Origin: Parcubacteria group bacterium CG10_big_fil_rev_8_21_14_0_10_38_31
Lineage (GTDB): Bacteria; Patescibacteriota; Minisyncoccia; GCA-002772825
DNA length: 6,161 bases
Reading direction: 5' to 3'
NCBI GenBank assembly: GCA_002772825.1
Contig: PFDM01000052.1
Span: 1 to 6,161 of the forward strand
Within the stretch, counting starts at the first letter, position 1. Each line of letters opens with the position of its first letter. Below the pieces are notes generated by a model that had not been told where the DNA came from, did not search any database, and saw only the letters and a list, made by a program, of their open reading frames with translations. Shown in pieces: positions 1 through 4,699 of the stretch. The position numbers and the translations under genes were made by a program.

Positions 1-35
1 TATGTTAATCTGGCGGTTTTTTTATATCAATTTTC

Positions 36-44
36 TGTTATAAC
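36..44 (+). promoter_or_regulatory. possible extended -10 element
   Basis: The sequence reads TGT followed by TATAAC, an extended -10 that misses the consensus by one base. The position where a -35 should lie holds only a T-run (about 16-21), so support is weak. Transcription would begin near 51, inside the hairpin at 41-81, and run towards the convergent terminator at 122-150. No plus-strand gene follows, so this is either a small-RNA promoter or chance in AT-rich DNA. Confidence 0.25.
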
Positions 45-81
45 GAGTCTGTAAAGATGACACCTTACGGTAGTCTCGTTA
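41..81. repeat. imperfect inverted repeat (hairpin)
   Basis: TAACGAG (41-47) pairs with CTCGTTA (75-81). After a T-T mismatch, CT/AG and GTAA/TTAC extend the stem, with a three-base bulge on the right side and a ten-base loop (55-64). There are thirteen pairs in total. No T-run follows on either strand, so it is not an intrinsic terminator. Its function is unknown; it could be a structured RNA element or an operator. Confidence 0.4.
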
Positions 82-110
82 CCTTATTAAATCTATGTGT
101 CTAAATAATT

Positions 111-150
111 TTTTAAAAATAAAAAGTGACCTTAAAAGAAGGCCACTTTT
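111..150 (-). terminator. intrinsic terminator of the 169-615 membrane protein gene
   Basis: Read on the minus strand, AAAAGTGGCCTT (150-139) pairs with AAGGTCACTTTT (133-122). All twelve positions pair, one of them as G-U, with a five-base loop. A T-rich tract follows on the minus strand (121-111). The G-U pair would be an A-C mismatch on the plus strand, so minus-strand use is favoured. It starts 18 nt after the stop codon of the minus-strand gene. Confidence 0.8.
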
Positions 151-168
151 GTTTTCTTAAATTTTTAT

Positions 169-615
169 TTACTGCGGGTTGTAAGGTATAACAAACCCCT
201 CCTTACTCGTTATGAACGGGATATCCTCCCAGACAAAAGTTTCTTTTTCCTTAAAGTCAGTTAGACCCAAGGGGATCAAATTTACTATTTTCTTTTTTCC
301 ATTTTTATCGGAGATGAGAAAATACGCTCCGTTATCTATATTTCTTTCTACGCGGTATTTCTTATCTTTTTGTAGTTCGTAAAATGGTAGCGGTTTGCCA
401 AGATTATCTTTTGCTATCTTTTTTACCACACTCAGTATTATCCCCGTGAAGTAAAAAATCATCGCGAAAAACAGAAGCATAATGACAATCATCCAAAAAG
501 GATGTTGGTCTTTCAAACTGATAACCACCACTCGATTGATAACCGCCATTATATAAAAAAAAGCTCCATAAAGAACCAACATCAACACAATTGAAAACTT
601 TTGGGATAATTTCAT
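169..615 (-). CDS. two-helix membrane protein of unknown function
   Basis: This 148-aa protein is not recognised. Two hydrophobic segments, about residues 8-32 and 41-64, are joined by a short polar turn (LKDQHP). A soluble tail of about 84 residues follows, lysine-rich and probably beta-rich (motifs ISDKNGKKK, ETFVWEDIPF). Lys-Lys after helix 2 suggests both termini face the cytoplasm. The start is well supported: AAAGGAGGGG lies at 630-621 on the minus strand, with the AAGGAGG core 7 nt from ATG. A near-consensus promoter lies at 688-660 and an intrinsic terminator at 150-122, so this is a complete single-gene unit on the strand opposite to everything else in the window. It could be a small envelope or stress protein, but nothing in the sequence shows which. 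Confidence 0.75.
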   Translation of the reverse strand: MKLSQKFSIVLMLVLYGAFFYIMAVINRVVVISLKDQHPFWMIVIMLLFFAMIFYFTGIILSVVKKIAKDNLGKPLPFYELQKDKKYRVERNIDNGAYFLISDKNGKKKIVNLIPLGLTDFKEKETFVWEDIPFITSKEGFVIPYNPQ

Positions 616-659
616 TTTAACCCCTCCTTTTAAAGTTTTTTGCTTTTCCTTCTAGTTTA

Positions 660-688
660 TTTATACAGGAATATTAGCTTTTAGTCAA
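660..688 (-). promoter_or_regulatory. sigma70-type promoter of the minus-strand membrane protein gene
   Basis: On the minus strand, TTGACT (688-683) is separated by exactly 17 nt from TATAAA (665-660). Each hexamer differs from the consensus by one base. Transcription would begin near 653, giving a leader of about 38 nt that carries the strong SD at 630-621. This is the best housekeeping-type promoter in the window. Confidence 0.8.
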
Positions 689-710
689 TACCATAAGGTA
701 ATGTGCACAC

Positions 711-753
711 ATATATGGCGGTTTTCGGATAAAATCCGAGAATGAGCATATAT
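711..753. repeat. imperfect inverted repeat between divergent promoters
   Basis: The outer stem is ATATATG (711-717) with CATATAT (747-753). After a 4x4 internal loop, an inner stem of nine pairs forms between TTTTCGGAT (722-730) and ATCCGAGAA (734-742), including one G-U pair, around a three-A loop. It sits upstream of the minus-strand promoter (660-688) and upstream of the plus-strand -10 at 822. No T-run follows on either strand. It may be a regulator site shared by the divergent units. Confidence 0.45.
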
Positions 754-818
754 ATGATTAAAACAACAAAACTATAGTCAATTTTAGGGAAATAGGGGAG
801 GTCATGTATCTTTTCCTC

Positions 819-827
819 TGCTATAAT
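819..827 (+). promoter_or_regulatory. extended -10 promoter upstream of the ubiquitin-like gene
   Basis: TGC followed by a perfect TATAAT (822-827) is a textbook extended -10. The -35 position (799-804) reads AGGTCA and does not match. AGGTCA also occurs at 835-840 and 849-854, so an activator or repressor site is possible. Transcription from about 834 would give a leader of about 137 nt before the ATG at 971, or a short RNA. A closer promoter at 935-962 competes with it. Confidence 0.5.
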
Positions 828-934
828 AGACTAAAGGTCAGATTAATGAGGTCAGAAGCCTTTTAGGTTAAACTTTACGCAAGTGAATTACAATAAACAA
901 TAAATTCTAAGACGGTGGAGAGAGATCATAGTAG

Positions 935-962
935 TTGATATAAGTCTATGTGTGTAGATAAT
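935..962 (+). promoter_or_regulatory. promoter directly upstream of the ubiquitin-like gene (leaderless reading)
   Basis: TTGATA (935-940) and GATAAT (957-962) are 16 nt apart. The -10 ends 8 nt before the ATG at 971, so the transcript would begin at or within a base or two of the start codon. This fits the absence of an SD there; only an A-run lies between. The segment 941-963 also resembles 88-110 in sequence. Confidence 0.5.
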
Positions 963-970
963 TAAAAAAA

Positions 971-1216
971 ATGAAATCAATTAACGTATTTGTTAAATTT
1001 CCTCTCACACTTGAATCAATCACCGGACAAAGTGAAATGAAATTGATATTAAACGACGGCGCACCGTTTGTTTTCCTTCTACATAGCATCTTCACTTCAT
1101 ATCCTGAGATTAGAAAACGTTATCCGCCGGGAGAACTCGCATTTACACTCAACAATCGCCGACCAATAGGAAACGAGTCTCTCTATGACGGGGACCAAGT
1201 AGTCTTTTATATATAA
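971..1216 (+). CDS. MoaD/ThiS-like beta-grasp protein lacking the C-terminal Gly-Gly
   Basis: This 81-aa protein resembles the ubiquitin-like sulfur-carrier family. It opens with a beta strand (INVFVKF), then a strand pair, and a helix with the family's 'LL..I...YPEI' pattern (about 36-49). A strand with an asparagine turn (FTLNNRRPI) follows, then the typical end 'L.DGDQVVF' (71-79). In MoaD and ThiS this last motif is followed by a few residues and a terminal Gly-Gly that is adenylated and thiocarboxylated. Here the chain stops two residues later at Tyr-Ile. The stop is a clean TAA, with no Gly-Gly reachable in frame. If the fold call is right, it cannot act as a classical sulfur carrier and is more likely a binding module. 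No moaE, thiF or thiG lies nearby. There is no SD, and the start is probably leaderless. Confidence 0.6.
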   Translation: MKSINVFVKFPLTLESITGQSEMKLILNDGAPFVFLLHSIFTSYPEIRKRYPPGELAFTLNNRRPIGNESLYDGDQVVFYI

Positions 1217-1222
1217 ACATAT

Positions 1223-1276
1223 AACATATCACAACATACCAACAAACTTGAGAATGTTGGTATGTTGTGATATGTT
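1223..1276. repeat. IR1: perfect 22-bp inverted repeat overlapping the regulator promoter
   Basis: The arm 1223-1244 is the exact reverse complement of 1255-1276, with a ten-base loop (AACTTGAGAA). The left arm contains no G and the right arm no C. No T-run follows, so it is not an intrinsic terminator. The right arm ends 6 nt before the ATG of the winged-helix gene and contains its putative -10, while the loop contains the -35. A dyad over a promoter next to a regulator gene is the usual arrangement of an autoregulatory operator. An RNA hairpin at the end of the upstream transcript is the alternative. Confidence 0.9.
1248..1276 (+). promoter_or_regulatory. putative leaderless promoter of the winged-helix regulator
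   Basis: TTGAGA (1248-1253) lies 17 nt from TATGTT (1271-1276), which is preceded by TGA and so forms an extended -10. Transcription would begin at about 1283, the A of the start codon. The -35 lies in the loop of IR1 and the -10 in its right arm, so protein bound at the dyad would block the promoter. Confidence 0.45.
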
Positions 1277-1282
1277 GAAAGT

Positions 1283-1567
1283 ATGGTAAAAATTAAAACA
1301 TCCAAACAAATGGAGCGACATCTTAAGGGAATAGCAAACCACTACCGGATTGGGATTCTACTTTTAGTTGCGGAGCGTAATTGGATTACCCTAGAAAGTA
1401 TCGCAAAGACACTTGAGGCAAACGAAAAGACCATAGGTGAACATACAAGACGTCTTTGCCAAGCAGGCCTTGTAAATAAAAAATATCGAGGTAAATTTGT
1501 GGAGCATACTTTATCACCGTATGGCAAAACTTTTGTCCGCTTCTTACAATCGTTCCAAAAAATATAA
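1283..1567 (+). CDS. ArsR-like winged-helix transcriptional regulator
   Basis: This 94-aa protein is a single winged-helix DNA-binding domain. An N-terminal helix (about 8-30, MERHLKGIANHYRIGILLLVAE) matches the dimerisation and 'ANHxRIxIL' segment of ArsR-type repressors. Residues 36-46 are the first HTH helix (TLESIAKTLEA), and 48-61 are the recognition helix (EKTIGEHTRRLCQA). A two-stranded wing follows (62-77, GLVNKKYRGKFVEHTLS), then a C-terminal helix (79-92). There is no CxC metal site and no sensor domain; Cys59 is the only cysteine. No SD is present, and the -10 at 1271 suggests a leaderless start. Inverted repeats IR1 and IR2 lie 6 nt before and 11 nt after the gene, so it probably controls itself and perhaps the ubiquitin-like gene upstream. 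Similar stand-alone regulators are frequent in CPR genomes, from memory and not from a search. Confidence 0.85.
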   Translation: MVKIKTSKQMERHLKGIANHYRIGILLLVAERNWITLESIAKTLEANEKTIGEHTRRLCQAGLVNKKYRGKFVEHTLSPYGKTFVRFLQSFQKI

Positions 1568-1578
1568 TAACTCCTCCC

Positions 1579-1618
1579 TACAACACCCCTACAAACTGGA
1601 GTTTGTAGGGGTGTTGTA
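1579..1618. repeat. IR2: perfect 19-bp inverted repeat after the regulator gene
   Basis: The arm 1579-1597 is the exact reverse complement of 1600-1618, with two central G residues, making a nearly continuous 40-nt palindrome. The left arm contains no G and the right arm no C, as in IR1. It begins 11 nt after the regulator's stop codon. No T-run follows (AATTCAAG), so standard intrinsic termination is not supported. It aligns with IR1 in the same pairing register and may be a second binding site or another copy of an intergenic palindrome family. Confidence 0.9.
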
Positions 1619-1818
1619 ATTCAAGTTAGAATTCAGCGAGTGGGGTTGTCAAGAAGTAAAGTTGTGTTGTTGAGAAGTGCTTAATTTTTATTTACCGCCG
1701 TAGTCGTATATTATAAAAATATAGTATTTCCCTTTATCTAAGGGGAGTCTTTGGATCAGACACTTTGGATTGGAGCGGGTCTTTTTATTTGTTGCTTTTT
1801 TTGCTTTAAAATGCTAAT
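1619..1818. other. intergenic stretch with no gene seen
   Basis: No reading frame with a usable start was found on either strand. It holds a direct repeat of 13 nt (1645-1657 and 1666-1678, 11 of 13 matching), a small CCCTT/AAGGG hairpin (1730-1744), and the octamer CTTTGGAT twice (1749-1756, 1763-1770). T-rich tracts at 1781-1807 could end transcription, but no convincing GC-rich stem precedes them. Confidence 0.5.
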
Positions 1819-1824
1819 TATAAT
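1819..1824 (+). promoter_or_regulatory. -10 element of the 1907-2370 gene pair
   Basis: A perfect TATAAT; the -35 region is only T-rich. Transcription near 1831 would give a leader of about 76 nt. A small hairpin in that leader pairs ACTCA (1848-1852) with TGAGT (1859-1863), ahead of the SD-like GTGAGG at 1897-1902. Confidence 0.45.
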
Positions 1825-1906
1825 AAGAGACACGTTATTTGAAAAATACTCAATAAAGTGAGTGTTATTGGCATAAATAACTCATCCAAATCAAAGTGAG
1901 GTTAAA

Positions 1907-2083
1907 ATGGAAGCCAGTATAATTAGACTCATAAAAGCTATTAGAGAAATGGATATTGTGAAAGAACGAATGAAAGCACTCACGCTAGAAATAGAAGATT
2001 ATACCAATGAGCTAGAGAGGAGGATACCAGGGTGGCAGACAAAAATTCCAGATCGGGTGGTAAGTACACCGGCAATCATATGA
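1907..2083 (+). CDS. small helical protein of unknown function (58 aa)
   Basis: The start is ATG at 1907, with GTGAGG a few bases upstream, and the stop is TGA at 2081-2083. Residues 1-40 are charged and strongly helical with heptad-like spacing (IIRLIKAI, IVKERMKAL, IEDYTNELERRI), consistent with a short coiled coil. The last 18 residues, after Pro41, look irregular. The final 52 nt overlap the next gene in another frame, so that gene's SD (2018-2023) lies inside this coding sequence and translation is probably coupled. The function is not recognised. A small-protein pair such as a regulator and effector is possible but not shown. The alternative is a translated leader for the downstream gene. 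Confidence 0.6.
   Translation: MEASIIRLIKAIREMDIVKERMKALTLEIEDYTNELERRIPGWQTKIPDRVVSTPAII
2018..2023 (+). promoter_or_regulatory. Shine-Dalgarno that sets the GTG start at 2032
   Basis: AGGAGG sits 8 nt before GTG at 2032, the ideal spacing. It lies within the 58-aa upstream gene. The next in-frame start, ATG at 2080, has no SD, so GTG is preferred. Confidence 0.75.
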
Positions 2084-2370
2084 CGTTATTGCCGATAGCC
2101 GCATTTATATGTGATGAAGCTCACAAATGCCAGTTTGTGATAAAGATATCTCCCTCCATAATAAATTCCGGCAAAGGATCAGGACACAATAAACGTAAAG
2201 TGAAAATCGTAGATTTAAATAATGGATGTATACTATTGTCTATAACAGATAATATTGCGCACCAGGAAGTATATGTATACACTTCAAATTCGCAAAGTAC
2301 AAAGCTAAGGATAGCTTGTAAGGCCAGAGATAATGATATAAAAATATCTTTTTCTAATAAGATGATTTAA
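2032..2370 (+). CDS. small protein of unknown function (112 aa), GTG start
   Basis: The start is GTG with a perfect AGGAGG 8 nt upstream; the frame runs to TAA at 2368-2370. The first 15 residues are polar and flexible (ADKNSRSGGKYTGN). The rest looks like a small beta-rich domain with alternating strands (CQFVIKIS, RKVKIVDL, CILLSITD, EVYVYTS, LRIACKA, DIKISF). There are four cysteines (27, 33, 60, 90 by count) but no CxxC pair. No membrane segment or signal peptide is seen, and the domain family is not recognised. It overlaps the preceding 58-aa gene by 52 nt and is followed at once by a strong terminator, so the two genes form one short operon. Confidence 0.7.
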   Translation: MADKNSRSGGKYTGNHMTLLPIAAFICDEAHKCQFVIKISPSIINSGKGSGHNKRKVKIVDLNNGCILLSITDNIAHQEVYVYTSNSQSTKLRIACKARDNDIKISFSNKMI

Positions 2371-2409
2371 CCCGCGTAGGTCAAGATGACTACGCGGGTT
2401 CTTTTTTTA
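2369..2409 (+). terminator. strong intrinsic terminator
   Basis: AACCCGCGTAG (2369-2379) pairs with CTACGCGGGTT (2390-2400). After one bulged G, TCA/TGA extends the stem to 14 pairs around an AGA loop. A run of seven T follows (2402-2408). The stem starts within the stop codon of the 112-aa gene. Confidence 0.95.
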
Positions 2410-2423
2410 TATAACTAAAAATG

Positions 2424-2432
2424 TGCTAAAGT
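2424..2432 (+). promoter_or_regulatory. possible extended -10 of the uracil-DNA glycosylase gene
   Basis: TGC plus TAAAGT matches an extended -10 at four of six hexamer positions. It ends 7 nt before the ATG at 2440, so the message would be leaderless. The -35 position is in the terminator's T-run and is weak. Confidence 0.4.
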
Positions 2433-2439
2433 AAGAACA

Positions 2440-3111
2440 ATGGAGCTGAAAAGTGTAAAAATTAATCCTGAATGGAGAGCGGTCTTGATGGAGGAATTCA
2501 AGAAACCATATTTTAAAGAACTCGCGAATTTTGTAAAAAATGAATACAAGAATAATAACATTTACCCGCCTTCTAAAGCTATTTTTAACGCCTTTAATCT
2601 TTGCCCTTTCAGCAAGGTTCGTGTCGTCGTCCTCGGGCAAGACCCGTATCACGGAAAGGGAGAAGCGCACGGGCTCGCTTTCTCTGTGCCGGACGGCGTT
2701 AATATACCCCCTTCTCTGAAAAATATCTATAAAGAGATCTACAGCGACCTGGGCATATCTACACCCAAGACGGGTAATTTAGAGTGCTGGGCCAAGCAAG
2801 GGGTCTTGCTCTTAAATGCAATCCTTACGGTAAATGCCGATAACCCTGCCTCACACAGAAAAAAGGGGTGGGAAGAATTTACCGACGCTGTTATTAAAAA
2901 ACTTTCAGATGAAAAAGAGGGTTTGGTATTCTTACTTTGGGGTCAATATGCGAAAGAAAAGGGGAAGATAATAGATAACAAAAAGCACCTTGTGTTAGAA
3001 GCGCCTCACCCTTCGCCATTTTCTGCCTACTCCGGCTTTTTTGGTTGTAAGCATTTTAGCAAGACGAACAAATATCTTGCCTCCCGAGGGAAAAGACCAA
3101 TAGACTGGTGA
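2440..3111 (+). CDS. ung: uracil-DNA glycosylase, family 1
   Basis: This 223-aa enzyme removes uracil from DNA by cutting the N-glycosidic bond, the first step of base excision repair in the cytoplasm. All family-1 motifs are present in order. The water-activating motif GQDPYH is at 66-71 (catalytic Asp68, Tyr70). The uracil-stacking Phe81 lies in GLAFSVP. The minor-groove PPS loop is at 90-92, and LLLN at 123-126 ends in Asn126, which reads uracil. HPSP is at 190-193 with catalytic His190, followed by FFGCKHFSKTN. Numbering is within a few residues of the E. coli enzyme, and the length is normal. No SD is seen; a -10-like hexamer 7 nt before ATG suggests a leaderless start. The gene stands alone, after a terminator and before a separate promoter at 3114. 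Confidence 0.97.
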   Translation: MELKSVKINPEWRAVLMEEFKKPYFKELANFVKNEYKNNNIYPPSKAIFNAFNLCPFSKVRVVVLGQDPYHGKGEAHGLAFSVPDGVNIPPSLKNIYKEIYSDLGISTPKTGNLECWAKQGVLLLNAILTVNADNPASHRKKGWEEFTDAVIKKLSDEKEGLVFLLWGQYAKEKGKIIDNKKHLVLEAPHPSPFSAYSGFFGCKHFSKTNKYLASRGKRPIDW

Positions 3112-3113
3112 TA

Positions 3114-3142
3114 TTGACCACTTGCCTGCCATCTGTTATTAT
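3114..3142 (+). promoter_or_regulatory. sigma70-type promoter of the 440-aa protein gene
   Basis: TTGACC (3114-3119), a 17-nt spacer, then TATTAT (3137-3142) preceded by TGT. Each hexamer is one mismatch from consensus and the -10 is extended. Transcription would begin near 3149, 38 nt after the ung stop, giving an 84-nt leader. The leader holds a small hairpin (TCCCTT 3156-3161 with AAGGGA 3172-3177). Confidence 0.75.
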
Positions 3143-3232
3143 GGCGAAAATTATCTCCCTTAAATGCTAAAAAGGGATTAAAGTTCCTTGAAAATACAAT
3201 AGCTCAAAAACCTTAAACAGGAGGACGCGACG

Positions 3233-4555
3233 ATGAAAAATCTATTTTTATGGTTATTTTCTTTCATCACTGAAAGGGAAGTAAAGGCGACAAAGAGCTT
3301 TGAAGAGCTTCTTGCTGTCGCAATCAAGCTGTGTCGCTATAGAGGATATGGCTTCGTGAAAGATCGCATGGACAAAAAATACAGAGAGTATCTGGTGCGT
3401 CAGGCAGAGACCTCAATACTTCATGCCAAGGAGGTTGAGGAAATCAGTAAAATACTTAAGTACGATAAATACACTGCCGACCTAATTGGGGATTTCATCA
3501 AAAGAAGGACCATCTATGCCGAAGATTTACCCTACCTTCTGTGCTTTAACTCAAGATCGTATCCAAGAGAATTATTGGGTCAACTGACTAAGATCATAAA
3601 AGATTTAGTAAGCAGGGTCGGGCACGAAGACATGCTCATTATCGCTAAAGTCTTTATCGGTTTAGGTTCCAATTATGATAACTTTAGGTCTGATCTATTT
3701 GGCCCTGACTCCATAGAAAAAATGACTGCTAAACTCACATCCTCAGTGAAATTCATGAATTCCGACGAGATAGAGAAATGCCTAGAGATTGTCTCACATC
3801 ATTGTACTCCCTCAGATATCAAAAGGAAGTTATCAAGAGCTCTGGCTAAAAATAAGCGGATATCTTCCCTTAATGACGCGATAGAGATTCTCTCTAATTT
3901 GTGGAGTGACGACAAAGAAGAGCGAAATGCAGTGATGAATGAGGTTACCATACTTGCGGAAAAGGAGATCAACTCCTTAAATCATTTTATAGGCATGATT
4001 GAGTGGCTTGCAGACAAAAAAAACAAAAAGGATTGCCGAGGATTAAAAAACATCCTCATAACAAGGGCCATCTCTTTAGCCTCTGAGTCAGAACCTCTTT
4101 CATTGGGCGACATGGCTTTTCTCATCAGTCATGCGGAATGGCCGGATAACATCCTCCTGAAGAACATCTTAGGGGCGATTCTTAAGATTGCCCGCTTACA
4201 AAAAATGACCGCAAACGACGCAGTCATCCTGGCTTCAGAATTCAGCTCAGAGGATACGCGTTATATATTTCTTTGTCTGTATGTAGAAGAGATATGGGAA
4301 CCAAATTTCAACGAAGCCCTCATCCTTTGGGGTTCTTATAAGGATGAAAAGAATTTCCCTAAGGACAACATGGACGCCGTAATCTTCTCCGCGCTTCAAA
4401 AAAGTGAAGTCGAACTCGGGACTGAGGAGCTTATCCGGACACAAGTCTGGGGAATAGGGAGAGGCGACTCGAAAAGAATACCCCAAGTAATGCTCGATAA
4501 GGTAGAAGCATTTATAAAAGAAGTAATAGAAGATGACAGGGCTCTCACTGCTTGA
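3233..4555 (+). CDS. large helical protein of unknown function (440 aa)
   Basis: The start is ATG with AGGAGG (3219-3224) 8 nt upstream. The protein is soluble, charged and almost entirely alpha-helical, made of successive 15-25 residue helices, as in alpha-solenoid or HEAT-like proteins. No clear repeat consensus or catalytic motif is visible, and no family is recognised. The first 12 residues (MKNLFLWLFSFI) are hydrophobic but too short to span a membrane without help; they could be an amphipathic anchor. Tryptophan-containing stretches (LWSDDKEE, MIEWLADKK, HAEWPDN, EIWEPNF) recur in the second half. It has its own promoter, SD, 84-nt leader and terminator, so it is a single-gene unit. A protein-interaction scaffold is a guess from the helical content only. 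Confidence 0.8.
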   Translation: MKNLFLWLFSFITEREVKATKSFEELLAVAIKLCRYRGYGFVKDRMDKKYREYLVRQAETSILHAKEVEEISKILKYDKYTADLIGDFIKRRTIYAEDLPYLLCFNSRSYPRELLGQLTKIIKDLVSRVGHEDMLIIAKVFIGLGSNYDNFRSDLFGPDSIEKMTAKLTSSVKFMNSDEIEKCLEIVSHHCTPSDIKRKLSRALAKNKRISSLNDAIEILSNLWSDDKEERNAVMNEVTILAEKEINSLNHFIGMIEWLADKKNKKDCRGLKNILITRAISLASESEPLSLGDMAFLISHAEWPDNILLKNILGAILKIARLQKMTANDAVILASEFSSEDTRYIFLCLYVEEIWEPNFNEALILWGSYKDEKNFPKDNMDAVIFSALQKSEVELGTEELIRTQVWGIGRGDSKRIPQVMLDKVEAFIKEVIEDDRALTA

Positions 4556-4570
4556 TAAGCATTAAGCGCT

Positions 4571-4602
4571 ACCGGCCCTTTGAAAAAAGGGCCGGTTTTT
4601 TT
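4571..4602 (+). terminator. intrinsic terminator of the 440-aa protein gene
   Basis: ACCGGCCCTTT (4571-4581) pairs perfectly with AAAGGGCCGGT (4586-4596) around a GAAA tetraloop of the GNRA type, followed by a run of seven T (4596-4602). It begins 15 nt after the stop codon. Confidence 0.97.
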
Positions 4603-4609
4603 GTATCGC

Positions 4610-4647
4610 AACAATATCAAGGACTCTCCTTGATACTTGATATTGTT
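4610..4647. repeat. operator-like inverted repeat with a duplicated half-site
   Basis: AACAATATCAAG (4610-4621) is perfectly complementary to CTTGATATTGTT (4636-4647). A nested alternative pairs ATCAAGGA (4616-4623) with TCCTTGAT (4627-4634) around CTC. The basis is the half-site TATCAAG (4615-4621) facing two tandem copies of its complement, CTTGATA, at 4629-4635 and 4636-4642. Only one of the two pairings can form at a time. The right arm overlaps the -35 of the promoter at 4643-4672, which suggests a repressor site. Confidence 0.75.
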
Positions 4648-4672
4648 AATAAGTTATTTCTGGTGTTATAAT
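4643..4672 (+). promoter_or_regulatory. promoter of the membrane protein and prepilin pair
   Basis: A perfect TATAAT (4667-4672) is preceded by TGT as an extended -10. TTGTTA (4643-4648), 18 nt upstream, is a moderate -35 match. Transcription near 4679 gives a leader of about 21 nt without an SD. The -35 sits in the right arm of the inverted repeat at 4610-4647. Confidence 0.65.
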
Positions 4673-4699
4673 GAGTATTATTAACTCTAACTAAAAAAT

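Noticed and set aside
1..23. GGCGG followed by seven T at the window edge
   Set aside because: It could be the right end of a terminator from a gene outside the window, but the left arm is not visible.
804..866. 20-codon plus-strand frame with AGGGGAGG just upstream
   Set aside because: The SD-to-ATG spacing is only about 2 nt, and the frame runs through a perfect extended -10, so it is unlikely to be translated.
1342..1527. Minus-strand open frame opposite the regulator
   Set aside because: It lies wholly antisense to a well-supported winged-helix gene and has no SD or promoter.
1223..1618. CRISPR array or insertion sequence reading of the two palindromes
   Set aside because: There are only two copies, a gene lies between them, no spacer periodicity is seen, and no transposase is present.
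1624..1652. Perfect minus-strand TTGACA (1652-1647)
   Set aside because: The -10 position at 16-18 nt is poor on the minus strand and no minus-strand gene follows.
1745..1790. Possible terminator around GTCT/AGAC before a T-run
   Set aside because: Only about four stem pairs form and the GC content is low. The octamer CTTTGGAT is repeated directly, not inverted.
2407..2670. Minus-strand open frame over the terminator and the start of ung
   Set aside because: It is a shadow of the ung coding sequence; the product has no recognisable motif.
4247..4620. Two minus-strand open frames at the end of the 440-aa gene
   Set aside because: They overlap each other and the sense gene; one runs through the terminator stem.
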